This document shows, one piece after another, positions 55,603-64,000 of a DNA stretch of 64,000 nt. Position 1 is the stretch's first letter; each line of letters begins with the position of its first letter. This stretch comes from Caryophanales bacterium (lineage in GTDB: Bacteria; Bacillota; Bacilli; Bacillales; Amphibacillaceae): positions 41,128 through 105,127 of the forward strand of contig JARIBO010000066.1 of assembly GCA_029257405.1 (NCBI GenBank), given 5' to 3'. The notes beneath the pieces are model-generated. The model was not told where the DNA came from and did no database searches. It worked only from the letters and a program-made list of their open reading frames with translations. The position numbers were made by a program, and so were the translations under genes.

Positions 55603-55890
55603 TCATTTTTTTATTTTTTTCAACTCTAAAAGTATAGGAGTTATATTTAATAAAATCAATATTGTCATCAAAATCCATAATACTGTTTCCTTTGTGGGAA
55701 CTACATCGGATAAAGCAGACCAATCCTCCAATTTTACCCAATCGGACACCATATTATATTCTGCCATAATTGTTAATGCTGTAAATGATAATCCCATCGC
55801 CATTCCTAGTTTATAATCTTTACCTATTCTATACATATAAAGGTTTATAAAAGTAGCGACTATGGCAATACTCCCTAATATTATCCACAT
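55603..55890 (-). CDS. Small membrane protein of unknown function
   Basis: A 95-residue protein with three hydrophobic segments (about 1-18, 28-48 and 68-90) and a Lys-rich end LELKKIKK. GAGGAG precedes the ATG at 55890. I do not recognise the family. It is separate from the lipoprotein gene upstream by about 95 bp and may share its transcript. Confidence 0.65.
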   Translation of the reverse strand: MWIILGSIAIVATFINLYMYRIGKDYKLGMAMGLSFTALTIMAEYNMVSDWVKLEDWSALSDVVPTKETVLWILMTILILLNITPILLELKKIKK

Positions 55891-55984
55891 AAATTAAACT
55901 CCTCTTCTATCTTTTCTTGTTCCTAAACAGCATCCGATTACGATTATCTTATTTTATTGTTAATCATTGGAGTTTTTATTATTA

Positions 55985-56575
55985 TTACTTATTAAATTTA
56001 ACTTTTAGAAGATAAAGAACATCATATTTTTCTAATTCATTCATCTGACCTTCAAAATCTTCATAAATATCAGAAGAAAGACTACTCATAATTTCATCAC
56101 TTGAATATCCAATACCTGCTAACAACTGCTCACTTTCAGCCAGATCGACTTTTCCTTCTAGAGTACTCCAGGTGCTAGCCATATTTGCCGAGGCATTAGA
56201 AGTCAGTTCCAAATTATTTACAGAACTTACACCCCCGTTGTTACTAATACCAAGATTGAATGTTCGATTCTTTTCCCCGTCAATTAGATAAGCATTTGTG
56301 AAAATAATAGAACCATTACGATTCTTTACATCTGTTGTTAAAGAACTTACTTCTTTATCAATTAATTTTCCTGATTCATACTTTTCAATCCAGACTGTTA
56401 CTTCTGTATACTCACTATCAACTTGGAAATCAAATACAAACGACTTATCTGAAGTAGTCGACAATATTGCATTTTCTCTTTCAGTTAATTCACTAACAGA
56501 AATCATATTTGTATTATTAGCGCAACCACTCACTACAAACATTAAAAGTGCGACTAATGTAAACAATCTTTTCAT
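55985..56575 (-). CDS. Putative lipoprotein of unknown function
   Basis: A 196-residue protein with a signal peptide and lipobox VVSGC (Cys18), so probably anchored outside the cell. The mature part is polar, with a beta-rich first half (VFDFQVDSEYTEVTVWIEKY) and a helical C-terminal region. No known domain is recognised. GAGGAG precedes the ATG. Confidence 0.7.
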   Translation of the reverse strand: MKRLFTLVALLMFVVSGCANNTNMISVSELTERENAILSTTSDKSFVFDFQVDSEYTEVTVWIEKYESGKLIDKEVSSLTTDVKNRNGSIIFTNAYLIDGEKNRTFNLGISNNGGVSSVNNLELTSNASANMASTWSTLEGKVDLAESEQLLAGIGYSSDEIMSSLSSDIYEDFEGQMNELEKYDVLYLLKVKFNK

Positions 56576-56732
56576 TGTGGCTCTCCTCTTTCATCAATTA
56601 ATTTATTTAATTTTGAAATTACTGATTTTTATTCTATTCAAATATTATACTACAAATTATTTATCATAGTCAGAATTTAGTTAATATATATAATTAAATT
56701 TTATTTCACTTTTTTTATTATTCTTTAAACAT

Positions 56733-56771
56733 AAAAAGCCTCGTAATTCCTATAATATCTAGGATTACGAG
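56733..56771 (-). terminator. Terminator of the tRNA operon
   Basis: Stem CTCGTAATCC...GGAATTACGAG followed by GCTTTTTA on the minus strand, after the last tRNA gene (Leu). Confidence 0.85.
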
Positions 56772-56813
56772 ACTAATTTTATTTACATCAAACGTTTTAA
56801 TTAATTCTAAGTA

Positions 56814-56895
56814 TACCAGTGGCCGGGATCGAACCGGCACTCCCTAAGGAACGGGATTTTGAATCCCGCGTGTCTGCCAATTCCACCACACTGGC
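56814..56895 (-). tRNA. tRNA-Leu(CAA)
   Basis: Cloverleaf with acceptor GCCAGTG/CACTGGT, a long variable arm and anticodon loop TTCAAAA. No encoded CCA. Last gene of the cluster. Confidence 0.92.
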
Positions 56896-56952
56896 TAGTA
56901 TATTAATTTTAAAGATAAAAAAACCACCAGCATTTGCTTGGTGAAAAGAATA

Positions 56953-57026
<74 letters not shown>

Positions 57027-57097
57027 AATTATAAAGAAATTGGCTTTGCCACCAATTATTAAAAAACTTGACTTAATCGCCATTAAATAAATTAAAA

Positions 57098-57169
57098 AGC
57101 GGAAGACGGGATTCGAACCCGCGACCTCCACCTTGGCAAGGTGATATTCTACCGCTGAACTACTTCCGC
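57098..57169 (-). tRNA. tRNA-Gly(GCC)
   Basis: Acceptor GCGGAAG/CTTCCGC with discriminator T, anticodon loop TTGCCAA; no encoded CCA. Confidence 0.94.
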
Positions 57170-57177
57170 ATAATAAG

Positions 57178-57248
57178 CTGGGCTACAAGGATTCGAACCT
57201 TGGATGACGGGACCAAAACCCGTTGCCTTACCGCTTGGCTATAGCCCA
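57178..57248 (-). tRNA. tRNA-Gln(TTG)
   Basis: Acceptor TGGGCTA/TAGCCCA, discriminator G, anticodon loop TTTTGGT; no encoded CCA. Confidence 0.94.
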
Positions 57249-57260
57249 ATATAATAAATG

Positions 57261-57335
57261 GGGCGACCGAAGGGATTTGAACCCTCGAGTGCCGGAGCCA
57301 CAATCCGGTGCGTTAACCGCTTCGCCACGATCGCC
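57261..57335 (-). tRNA. tRNA-His(GTG)
   Basis: The extra 5' G (position -1) faces C73, as required for HisRS. Anticodon loop TTGTGGC. No encoded CCA. Confidence 0.94.
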
Positions 57336-57374
57336 ATTTAAACTAAGTGCAAATATAAATTCAAGGTTACTTGA

Positions 57375-57445
57375 CAGGGGTAGAAGGATTCGAACCCTCA
57401 TCGACGGTTTTGGAGACCGGTATTCTACCATTGAACTATACCCCT
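57375..57445 (-). tRNA. tRNA-Trp(CCA)
   Basis: Acceptor AGGGGTA/TACCCCT, discriminator G, anticodon loop CTCCAAA. Confidence 0.94.
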
Positions 57446-57457
57446 ATTTAATAAGAG

Positions 57458-57539
57458 TGGTGGAGGGCAGATTCGAACTGCCGAACCCGTTGGGAGCGGA
57501 TTTACAGTCCGCCGCGTTTAGCCACTTCGCTACTCCACC
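57458..57539 (-). tRNA. tRNA-Tyr(GTA)
   Basis: Acceptor GGTGGAG/CTCCACC, class II variable arm, anticodon loop CTGTAAA. Confidence 0.94.
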
Positions 57540-57568
57540 ATGTTTTTATATTTAATTGCTTTATAAAG

Positions 57569-57641
57569 TGGCTCAAGACGGAATCGAACCGCCGACACAA
57601 GGATTTTCAGTCCTTTGCTCTACCGACTGAGCTATTGAGCC
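57569..57641 (-). tRNA. tRNA-Phe(GAA)
   Basis: Acceptor GGCTCAA/TTGAGCC, anticodon loop CTGAAAA. In many Bacillales a tRNA-Thr follows here; none does. Confidence 0.94.
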
Positions 57642-57652
57642 CTATACAATTA

Positions 57653-57726
57653 CGATCCGGACGGGACTCGAACCCGCGACCTCCAGCGTGACAGGCTGGC
57701 ATTCTAACCAACTGAACTACCGGACC
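57653..57726 (-). tRNA. tRNA-Asp(GTC)
   Basis: Acceptor GGTCCGG/CCGGATC, discriminator G, anticodon loop CTGTCAC. Confidence 0.94.
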
Positions 57727-57791
57727 ATATATATTTAATAATACTTTAAATTCTATATTTTGCAAACAATTTAATACATAGAATAAAAAAT

Positions 57792-57868
<77 letters not shown>

Positions 57869-57874
57869 GTGTAA

Positions 57875-57950
57875 TGGTGGAGGATGACGGGCTCGAACCG
57901 CCGACCCCCTGCTTGTAAGGCAGGTGCTCTCCCAGCTGAGCTAATCCTCC
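57875..57950 (-). tRNA. tRNA-Val(TAC)
   Basis: Acceptor GGAGGAT/ATCCTCC, anticodon loop CTTACAA, CCA encoded. Confidence 0.94.
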
Positions 57951-57976
57951 ATAAAATATCTGGTTTATTAAATTAT

Positions 57977-58051
57977 TGGTGACCCGTACGGGATTCGAAC
58001 CCGTGATACCACCGTGAAAGGGTGGTGTCTTAACCGCTTGACCAACGGGCC
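57977..58051 (-). tRNA. tRNA-Glu(TTC)
   Basis: Acceptor GGCCCGT/ACGGGTC, anticodon TTC in CCCTTTCACG, CCA encoded. Confidence 0.94.
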
Positions 58052-58092
58052 ATTTATGTAATAATGGCATAAATTCTATATCTTTTCAAGAA

Positions 58093-58181
58093 CGGAGAGC
58101 AAGGGATTTGAACCCTTGAGACCGTAATACGGCCTACATGATTTCCAATCATGCTCCTTCAACCAGCTCGGACAGCTCTCC
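58093..58181 (-). tRNA. tRNA-Ser(GGA)
   Basis: Class II tRNA with long variable arm; acceptor GGAGAGC/GCTCTCC, discriminator G, anticodon loop TTGGAAA. Confidence 0.94.
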
Positions 58182-58185
58182 AAAT

Positions 58186-58260
58186 TGGCTCCACAGGTAG
58201 GATTCGAACCTACGACCGATCGGTTAACAGCCGATTGCTCTACCACTGAGCTACTGTGGA
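58186..58260 (-). tRNA. tRNA-Asn(GTT)
   Basis: Acceptor TCCACAG/CTGTGGA, discriminator G, anticodon loop CTGTTAA, CCA encoded. First gene of the cluster behind a strong promoter. Confidence 0.94.
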
Positions 58261-58317
58261 ATGAAGGATAGTATCTCTTTTAAATAAATTTAATCATTTA
58301 TTTTAGCGACAATCTCT

Positions 58318-58346
58318 ATTATAGCTTATTTGATTTCAAATTGCAA
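58318..58346 (-). promoter_or_regulatory. Promoter of the tRNA operon
   Basis: TTGCAA (58346-58341), a 17-bp spacer and a perfect TATAAT (58323-58318) on the minus strand, 58 bp before tRNA-Asn. The rest of the 58261-58597 gap holds AT-rich sequence, a short palindrome over the -35 region (TTGCA...TGCAA, 58341-58357) and the leader of the AtoE gene. Confidence 0.85.
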
Positions 58347-58597
58347 TTATTATGCAATTAAACTTTTGCTGTTGAAGAAAATAAAGTTAACGCTCTTTCA
58401 ACCGAGCCTTTATATAATAGCATGCATTCAGATAAATAACAAATGAAAGCTCTTTTTTTCTTTCTTTACCCCTTCCTAAGCATTTATCATCATGTAAATA
58501 GTGATATTTAAAATTTAATTACTTTTTTGATTTTTTTAAAATGTGTTATAATAACAAAATCTATTTACTGTTTTATTATTTTAAGGAGGATAAAGGA

Positions 58598-59923
58598 ATG
58601 CGGGTTTTGACAAACTTTTTTGATCGTATTGTACAAAAATATTTACCAGATGCTTTTTTATTCGCAGTTATTTTAACAATCATTGTTTTTATTATGGGAG
58701 TTTCTTTTACTGATAGCTCTCCTATTGAAATGATTGAATTTTGGGGGTCTGGCTTTTGGGATTTACTGGCATTCACCACTCAAATGGCATTGATTGTTGT
58801 CACAGGATACGTACTTGCTAATACACCTATTGTAAAAATTGCTTTAGTGAAATTAAGTAGTTTAGCAAAAACACCACCACAAGCTATTATGTTAATTACT
58901 TTTATAGCTTCGTTAGCTTCAATGATTAATTATGGATTTGGTTTAGTAATCGGTGCTTTACTAGCAATTCAAATTGCTAAACGCGTACCTTCTGTCGATT
59001 ACCGGTTACTCGTAGCAAGTGGTTATAGTGGATTTCTTTTGTGGCATGGAGGACTTTCTGCTTCAATTCCACTGCTTATCGCCACGCCAGGACATTTTTT
59101 AGAAGAAGAAATAGGGTTAATTTCTGTTACTGATACTTTATTTAGTAATTCAAATATTTTTATTATCTTATTTTTACTCTTTACTTTGCCATTTTTAAAT
59201 CGACTCTTATTAAAATCACGTGAAGGTTTAGAAGTTCAAGATCCGATTACATGGGAAAACAGTGTCGTTGAACAAGAAGAGTTAATTGATGAACCTATTA
59301 TTACGCCCTCTGACAAATTAGAGAACAGCCGTATTATCTCTATTTTGATTAGTATTTTAGGATTTGGGTTTATTATTTATCACTTTAAAAATAATGGTTT
59401 TGATTTAAATATTAATATTGTTAACTTTATCATGTTATTTTTAGGTATCTTGTTACATGGTACACCTAAGAAATTCTTACATAGCGTTAATCAAGCGGTT
59501 AAAAATATTGGTGGCATTATTATTCAATTTCCTTTTTATGCGGGAATTATGGGAATGATGGTTGCTTCAGGCTTATCACAAAGTATGTCACTTTGGTTTG
59601 TTAGCATTTCAAATGAATTTACATTTCCTTTATTTACATTTTTAAGTGCTGGAATTGTTAACTTCTTTGTTCCTTCTGGCGGAGGTCAGTGGGCTGTGCA
59701 AGGTCCAATAATGACTGAAGCAGGTTTAGCAATCGGTGTTGATACTGCGAAAACAGCAGTTGCCGTTGCATGGGGAGATGCTTGGACAAATATGATTCAA
59801 CCTTTTTGGGCACTGCCTTTACTTGCGATTGCTGGACTAAAAGTAAGAGATATTATGGGCTTTTGTATTATCATTTTAATCTATAGTTTCTTTCCGATTG
59901 CAATCGGTCTGTTATTCTTTTAA
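58598..59923 (+). CDS. atoE: Short-chain fatty acid transporter (AtoE family)
   Basis: A membrane protein of 441 residues with about ten to twelve helices, of the AtoE family that imports butyrate or acetoacetate. It starts MRVLTNFFDRIVQKYLPDAF, typical of the family. SLASMINYGFGLVIGALLA near 103 and the re-entrant-like VPSGGGQWAVQGPIM near 360 are conserved. The ATG at 58598 lies after AAGGAGGATAAAGG. No ato catabolic genes adjoin. Fits the window's short-chain acid uptake theme. Confidence 0.88.
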   Translation: MRVLTNFFDRIVQKYLPDAFLFAVILTIIVFIMGVSFTDSSPIEMIEFWGSGFWDLLAFTTQMALIVVTGYVLANTPIVKIALVKLSSLAKTPPQAIMLITFIASLASMINYGFGLVIGALLAIQIAKRVPSVDYRLLVASGYSGFLLWHGGLSASIPLLIATPGHFLEEEIGLISVTDTLFSNSNIFIILFLLFTLPFLNRLLLKSREGLEVQDPITWENSVVEQEELIDEPIITPSDKLENSRIISILISILGFGFIIYHFKNNGFDLNINIVNFIMLFLGILLHGTPKKFLHSVNQAVKNIGGIIIQFPFYAGIMGMMVASGLSQSMSLWFVSISNEFTFPLFTFLSAGIVNFFVPSGGGQWAVQGPIMTEAGLAIGVDTAKTAVAVAWGDAWTNMIQPFWALPLLAIAGLKVRDIMGFCIIILIYSFFPIAIGLLFF

Positions 59924-59924
59924 A

Positions 59925-59957
59925 CAAAAAAAGCTTCTTATTATAGAAGCTTTTTTT
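59925..59957. terminator. Bidirectional terminator between atoE and tenA
   Basis: Stem AAAAAAGCTTCTT...TAGAAGCTTTTTT with flanking A and T runs. Confidence 0.88.
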
Positions 59958-59977
59958 CGTTTATTTATATAAATATC

Positions 59978-60664
59978 TTAAACCAATACTTTAACTGGCC
60001 ACATTGATTGTTGTTCGGCCATTTCCCAAAACATATATTCAAAATTACTGGTTTGAACAACTATTTCTTCAAGCTCTTTTAATTCATCTTCTGGCTTATC
60101 TTTTGCGAGTTCATTAAGTAAATCTTTACAATCATTTGCAATCTTAGTAAATCCAACAGATGAATACATTTTCACCCAGTTACCATACAATTCATGTTCA
60201 AGAGCGCCTGGCCACTTAGCTAGCCTTTCACCAATATAATTATAGCTCCAAGCACATGCTAATACAGCAGCCGTCGCATTTTCTACACCACCAAGCTGCG
60301 CTTTATTTAACATATAACTTGTATAAGCAGTCATTGTTGCTGACGGTTCTGTTGCTTCTAGCTCTTCATTTGAAATGCCAAACTGTGCTGCATATTCGCG
60401 GTGCAAATCCATCTCATAATTCATCGTACCGTGAAGTAAATCAGCAAACATTGTCATACTTTTTAAATCTTTAGATTTTGACGCGCCTATCGCAAAAATA
60501 CGTGAATATTCAATTAAATAAATATAATCTTGTTTTAAATAATGTTTGAACTTTGCTTCATCAAGATTGCCTTCTCCAATACCTTTTACAAAAGGATGCT
60601 CTAAATAAGCATTCCATAAAGGTTCAATTCGTTTAAATATTTGATCAGTAAATTTTTCTTGCAT
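59978..60664 (-). CDS. tenA: Thiaminase II (aminopyrimidine aminohydrolase)
   Basis: Haem-oxygenase-fold enzyme of 228 residues that salvages the pyrimidine moiety of degraded thiamine. FKHYLKQDYIYLIEYSR near 38, the catalytic Cys in LACAWSYNYIGE near 135 and the Glu in FEYMFWEMAEQQ near 208 are intact. It is alone behind a TPP riboswitch; the usual partners thiD, thiM or thiE are not next to it. Confidence 0.95.
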   Translation of the reverse strand: MQEKFTDQIFKRIEPLWNAYLEHPFVKGIGEGNLDEAKFKHYLKQDYIYLIEYSRIFAIGASKSKDLKSMTMFADLLHGTMNYEMDLHREYAAQFGISNEELEATEPSATMTAYTSYMLNKAQLGGVENATAAVLACAWSYNYIGERLAKWPGALEHELYGNWVKMYSSVGFTKIANDCKDLLNELAKDKPEDELKELEEIVVQTSNFEYMFWEMAEQQSMWPVKVLV

Positions 60665-60704
60665 GTTTTATCTCTCCCTTTTTATTTTCTAGGAGTTTGC
60701 CAAA

Positions 60705-60740
60705 GTAAAAAAGACCATTCCCTGATAATAGGAAATAGTC
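60705..60740 (-). terminator. Expression-platform terminator of the TPP riboswitch
   Basis: Stem GACTATTTCC with GGGAATGGTC followed by six T, between aptamer and tenA. Supports transcriptional control. Confidence 0.85.
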
Positions 60741-60776
60741 GAAAAGATATGATTAGTATTTTACGATTAATCAATC

Positions 60777-60859
60777 GACACTTCCCTACGCTAGTACAAA
60801 CTAGATCAGGTTCAAAGGGTCATAGTATATATTCTCAGCAAAATTTGCTCCCCTAGTGT
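60777..60859 (-). promoter_or_regulatory. TPP riboswitch (THI element)
   Basis: On the minus strand: P1 ACACT/AGTGT, the conserved GCTGAGA near 60836, ACCCTTTGAACCTGATCTAG around 60820-60801 and GTAGGGAAG at the 3' end. The aptamer lies upstream of an intrinsic terminator and tenA, so thiamine diphosphate should switch tenA off. Confidence 0.95.
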
Positions 60860-60921
60860 TTGAATGTAATATTCAATTAACTTTCATTCAACCATAAATA
60901 ACTTACCGAGTCAACTCAAAC

Positions 60922-61704
60922 TTAACTTAAACGCATCCATGGCCTGCTTGCGTGCCAGTCTAATTGTACGTTTTTATTAAACAAACCACTTAAATTTTCA
61001 TTCGTTAACACATCTTTATTAAACCCTGAATCATATACCGTGCCCTCACTTAGCAATAAGGTATGTGAAAATAACGGAATAATTTCTTCTGTATGATGTG
61101 TAACATAAATAATTGTTGGCATATTGGCTGCTTTAGACATGTCGTTTAATGCTTCTAATAAATCTTCTCTTGCAATAAAATCTAAACCTGTTGTAGGTTC
61201 ATCTAAAATAAGCAACTTTGGATTTGCCATTAACCCTCTAGCAATAAGGATTTTTTGTTTTTCACCATGCGAACACATTTCATATCTTTTACCATATGTA
61301 TGTTCGCAGTTTAATTGTTCCATAATTTCTCTTGCTTCTTCATATACCGCTTCTTCTGGTTCTTCGTATAAAAATCCAAAAGTCTTTTTAACACCACTCA
61401 CAACAATATCTTCAGCTAAGTAACGTCCATTCATTCGTTGTTCTAATGATGAACTGACCCAACCTATATTAGTTCGCATTTGATATATATCTGTTTCACC
61501 AAACTTCTTCCCTAGTACACTTACCTCACCTGTTGTTGGCCATGAATAACCATTAACCATATTTAAAAGCGATGTTTTACCTGCCCCATTTAATCCAAGA
61601 ATTGCCCAGTGCTCACCTTCTTTTATTTGCCAATTAATATTTGATAGAATTTCTTTTCCATCTCTTTTCCAAGATACATTTTTCATATCAATTACATGAG
61701 TCAT
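60922..61704 (-). CDS. ABC transporter ATP-binding protein (YlmA-like)
   Basis: Single-domain ATPase of 260 residues. Walker A GLNGAGKTS near 37, signature CSHGEKQK near 143, Walker B LLILDEPTTGLD near 163 and switch THHTEE near 203. The pattern is that of B. subtilis YlmA. No permease is encoded nearby, so the partner and substrate are unknown; related soluble ATPases also act without permease. Confidence 0.87.
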   Translation of the reverse strand: MTHVIDMKNVSWKRDGKEILSNINWQIKEGEHWAILGLNGAGKTSLLNMVNGYSWPTTGEVSVLGKKFGETDIYQMRTNIGWVSSSLEQRMNGRYLAEDIVVSGVKKTFGFLYEEPEEAVYEEAREIMEQLNCEHTYGKRYEMCSHGEKQKILIARGLMANPKLLILDEPTTGLDFIAREDLLEALNDMSKAANMPTIIYVTHHTEEIIPLFSHTLLLSEGTVYDSGFNKDVLTNENLSGLFNKNVQLDWHASRPWMRLS

Positions 61705-61732
61705 CTCTACCCTCCTTTTGAAAGAATATAAA

Positions 61733-61768
61733 AATGCCTTCTACTAATTATAATTAGTTAGAAGGCAT
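61733..61768 (-). terminator. Terminator after ferredoxin gene
   Basis: Long stem ATGCCTTCTAACTAATT with near-perfect complement, then TTTTTATA on the minus strand. Confidence 0.85.
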
Positions 61769-61773
61769 GTATA

Positions 61774-62010
61774 TTAATTACCGAAAAATTCTTCAGCTTT
61801 TTCTAAAAATATTTCTTGATCTGGTGTTAAGTCGTACTCTTCAACAATTGCGTCTACAGGGCACACTGCTACACAAGCACCGCAGTCGATACAAATGTCT
61901 GGATCTATATAAAACTGGTCTGGTCCCTCTTCGATACAATCTACTGGACACACGCTTACACACTCACCAGATTTTTCATTCTGACATGGGTCTAAAATAA
62001 CGAAAGCCAT
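61774..62010 (-). CDS. fer: Bacterial-type ferredoxin
   Basis: A 78-residue electron carrier with two cluster sites: CQNEKSGECVSVCP (cluster I, spacing suiting a [3Fe-4S] or [4Fe-4S]) and CIDCGACVAVCP (regular [4Fe-4S]). The acidic surface and the C-terminal EIFLEKAEEFFGN extension are typical of Bacillus/Staphylococcus Fer. Possible partners include cytochrome P450 and desaturases; none is adjacent. Confidence 0.94.
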   Translation of the reverse strand: MAFVILDPCQNEKSGECVSVCPVDCIEEGPDQFYIDPDICIDCGACVAVCPVDAIVEEYDLTPDQEIFLEKAEEFFGN

Positions 62011-62156
62011 ACAATATTCCTCCTTTACAGCTTAAAAACACTTATATCTAAGCTTTTATAATAAGCCTTATTTTCTGTTAAGTATTTCTAGTTAGTATTA
62101 TACAACTTTTTAAGAACTTTTGCACGGACTCTTTCTACTTTTTTGTTAATAAATGT

Positions 62157-64000
62157 CTATTCTTTGTCTTTTAATTTTTTTAACGCTTCTGCAAATGGGT
62201 TATTTGTAAATTCTTCATCGTCTTTTTTTAAGTATTTATTAATATCTTGTTTAGATACACGTGATTTTTGATGTTTTTTTCTTCGTTTCTGAAAAGTTGC
62301 CATTTTTTCTCGATGTCCACACGAACAAGTAAACATCTCACTTTCACCTTCGCCGTAAAGTTTTAAGCGTTTTTTACAATTTGGACAGCGCGCATTTGTA
62401 TTTTTATATACATTGCGTTTATGATTACAAGAACGGTCTTGACACCTTAACATCTTACCATTTCTGTTTTCAATTTCTAACATAAACTTATCACATTTAG
62501 GACAACGTGTACCTGTAAGATTATCATGCTTATAGGTTTCTTCCATTTTTTTAATATGTTCTACGATGTCTTTTGTGTATGTTTTTATTTCTTTAATAAA
62601 TACAGTTTTATCTAATTTACCTGCTTCAATTTGCTTAAGCTTATTTTCCCATTCAGCTGTTAAAGTTGGCGACCGTAAAGCTTCTGGAGCGAGTTCTAAA
62701 ATCTGTTCACCTTTTTTAGTTAAGTGAAGAGACCTTCCACGCCTTTCCATATATTGTGTATTATAAAGCTTATCTATTACATCAGCTCTTGTTGCAACAG
62801 TACCTAGTCCACCTGCTTGTTGAATTGTTTTTTCTAACTCTTTGGTTGAGTCTTCCATAAACCGAGTTGGATTTTCCATCGCTTTAAGTAATGTCCCTTC
62901 AGTAAAGCGTGCTGGAGGTGTTGTTTCTCCTTCACTAGTTGTATAAGAAACATTAGTTAAGTGTGCTCCTTCTTTTAATGTCGAGATAACTGGATTCACT
63001 TGATTAATTTTTTCCCCGTAAACAACTTTCCAACCTAGGTCTTGAATTACATTTTCTTTTAAATGAAATGCGTATTCACCTGATGATGCAATAATAGTCG
63101 TTTCATCATATACATGTACTGGACTTAATACTGCAAAAAAACGTTTAACAACTAAGTCATATATTCGCCTTTCTTCTGGTGACATGTCTGCTAAGTAAAC
63201 GGGTTGTTCAGTTGGAATAATCGCATGGTGATCCGTTACCCCTTGATCATTTACGACCGAACGTGGTAGTTTAATATTTTTTAAATTTATTCCTTTACTT
63301 AAAGCACCATACTCATCTACTGACGCGGCGTCTACTCGTTCTTTAAGTGTTGGGACGATATCAGTTGTGATGACACGTGAATCTGTGCGTGGGTAAGTTA
63401 GTACTTTATGACGTTCATACAATGCTTGCATAAGATTTAACGTTTGTTTACCTGAAAAATTAAATAAGCGGTTTGCATCTTGTTGAAGTTCTGTTAAATC
63501 ATACAACTGTGGCGCATGTGACTCGCGCCTGCGTTTAGTAATCGATTTAATTTTGAGGTCTTTTTTATTAACTGCCTTTAATATTTTTTCTGCTTCACTC
63601 GGATTAAAAATCCGGTCATTATTTAATTGATCACGATAAGTAAATGATAATCCCGTACTAATTGAAGCTTTAATTACATTATATTTACGTGGCTTGAATG
63701 TTTTTATTTGCTCTTCACGATGCGCAATAATACCAAGCGTTGGTGTTTGCACGCGACCACTTGAAAGTTGCGCATTGAATTTAGTCGTCAGTGCACGCGT
63801 CGCGTTGAGTCCGACATACCAGTCTGCTTCTGAACGGGCAACAGCTGCTGCATAAAGGTTCTCATATTGTTTACCTGGTTTTAATTTGCTAAATCCGTCC
63901 CGAATTGCTTTATCTGTTACTGAAGAAATCCATAAGCGTTTAACCGGTTTTTTAGAACCAACTTTATCAATAATCCAGCGTGCAACAAGCTCACCCTCAC
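62157..64000 (-). CDS. topB: DNA topoisomerase III, N-terminus off window
   Basis: Type IA topoisomerase. The frame is open to the right window edge, giving about 614 residues. The visible part includes NATRALTTKFNAQLSSGRVQ at 63760-63820, the active-site tyrosine region TYPRTDSRV near 63390, THHAIIPTE near 63220 and HFEG-domain parts. The C-terminal third has Cys clusters (CPKCDKFMLE, CNHKRN, CPNCKKR, CSCGHRE) forming zinc fingers. A Lys-rich tail follows. Only the N-terminal Toprim part is missing. An internal ATG at 63752 is not the true start. Confidence 0.95.
   Translation of the reverse strand, partial: EGELVARWIIDKVGSKKPVKRLWISSVTDKAIRDGFSKLKPGKQYENLYAAAVARSEADWYVGLNATRALTTKFNAQLSSGRVQTPTLGIIAHREEQIKTFKPRKYNVIKASISTGLSFTYRDQLNNDRIFNPSEAEKILKAVNKKDLKIKSITKRRRESHAPQLYDLTELQQDANRLFNFSGKQTLNLMQALYERHKVLTYPRTDSRVITTDIVPTLKERVDAASVDEYGALSKGINLKNIKLPRSVVNDQGVTDHHAIIPTEQPVYLADMSPEERRIYDLVVKRFFAVLSPVHVYDETTIIASSGEYAFHLKENVIQDLGWKVVYGEKINQVNPVISTLKEGAHLTNVSYTTSEGETTPPARFTEGTLLKAMENPTRFMEDSTKELEKTIQQAGGLGTVATRADVIDKLYNTQYMERRGRSLHLTKKGEQILELAPEALRSPTLTAEWENKLKQIEAGKLDKTVFIKEIKTYTKDIVEHIKKMEETYKHDNLTGTRCPKCDKFMLEIENRNGKMLRCQDRSCNHKRNVYKNTNARCPNCKKRLKLYGEGESEMFTCSCGHREKMATFQKRRKKHQKSRVSKQDINKYLKKDDEEFTNNPFAEALKKLKDKE

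Noticed and set aside
60861..60895. TGAATG...CATTCA pair upstream of the TPP riboswitch, FadR-like halves
   Set aside because: The half sites are too far apart for the FadR spacing.
63500..63752. ATG at 63752 as start of topoisomerase III
   Set aside because: The frame and family sequence continue upstream to the window edge, so the true start is outside.

Overview
This is AT-rich chromosomal DNA of a low-GC Gram-positive bacterium of the order Bacillales. Gene content and the tRNA cluster fit either an AT-rich, probably salt-tolerant Bacillaceae genus or a staphylococcal relative. MurG lies outside a division cluster and near odhAB, as in staphylococci. A sigma-54 gene, QueG, PurU and a FadR-type operator lean towards Bacillaceae. 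No phage, IS element, CRISPR array or rRNA gene was seen; almost everything is core or near-core chromosome.

Layout. 1-6.3 kb: yhaN (cut at the window edge), yhaO and the yhaPQ ABC exporter. 6.4-8.5 kb: small yhzD- and yheA-like genes and fumarase. 8.6-16.5 kb: a PLC-family protein, an IDEAL protein, AzlCD, methionine aminopeptidase, FadH under a FadR-like operator, a YueD-type reductase, an M20 peptidase, a membrane-anchored trypsin-like protease and a beta-carbonic anhydrase. 16.5-21.1 kb: MurG, then a glycine-betaine ABC system in the order binding protein, permease, ATPase, with the decayed remnant of a second binding protein upstream. 21.3-29.3 kb: odhAB, a 33-codon membrane peptide gene, trmL-queG, D-amino acid aminotransferase and a phosphoesterase. 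29.4-34.2 kb: an alpha/beta hydrolase, a SAM-hydrolase family gene behind a T-box that reads as methionine-specific, a TsdA-like dihaem lipoprotein and an MFS exporter. 34.2-34.5 kb: a promoter-to-terminator non-coding RNA (6S-like candidate), divergent from an RtcB-family gene. 35.8-43.9 kb: PurU, an EamA exporter, sigma-54, an isochorismatase fold protein, TatD, MscL, SulP and MenC.

43.9-50.3 kb is a carbon-uptake module: DUF485, SSS symporter, LytS-type kinase and LytTR regulator overlap as one operon, which reads into a second DUF485-SSS (acetate type) pair. The gap before that pair holds a promoter, a cre-like site and 21-bp-spaced repeats that could bind the regulator. 50.4-56.6 kb: PpaC, a DadA-like oxidase, YczE, a universal stress protein, a BCCT betaine transporter and two proteins of unknown function. 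56.8-58.3 kb: fourteen tRNA genes. 58.6-64 kb: AtoE, TenA under a TPP riboswitch, a YlmA-type ATPase, ferredoxin and topoisomerase III (cut at the edge).

Themes: osmotic adaptation (OpuA, BCCT, MscL), short-chain acid uptake (two SSS systems, AtoE) and RNA-level control (T-box, TPP switch, ncRNA). Non-ATG starts are frequent. Two genes, the universal stress protein (ATT) and the second DUF485 protein (ATA or ATC), have no ATG, GTG or TTG start at all behind good ribosome binding sites.
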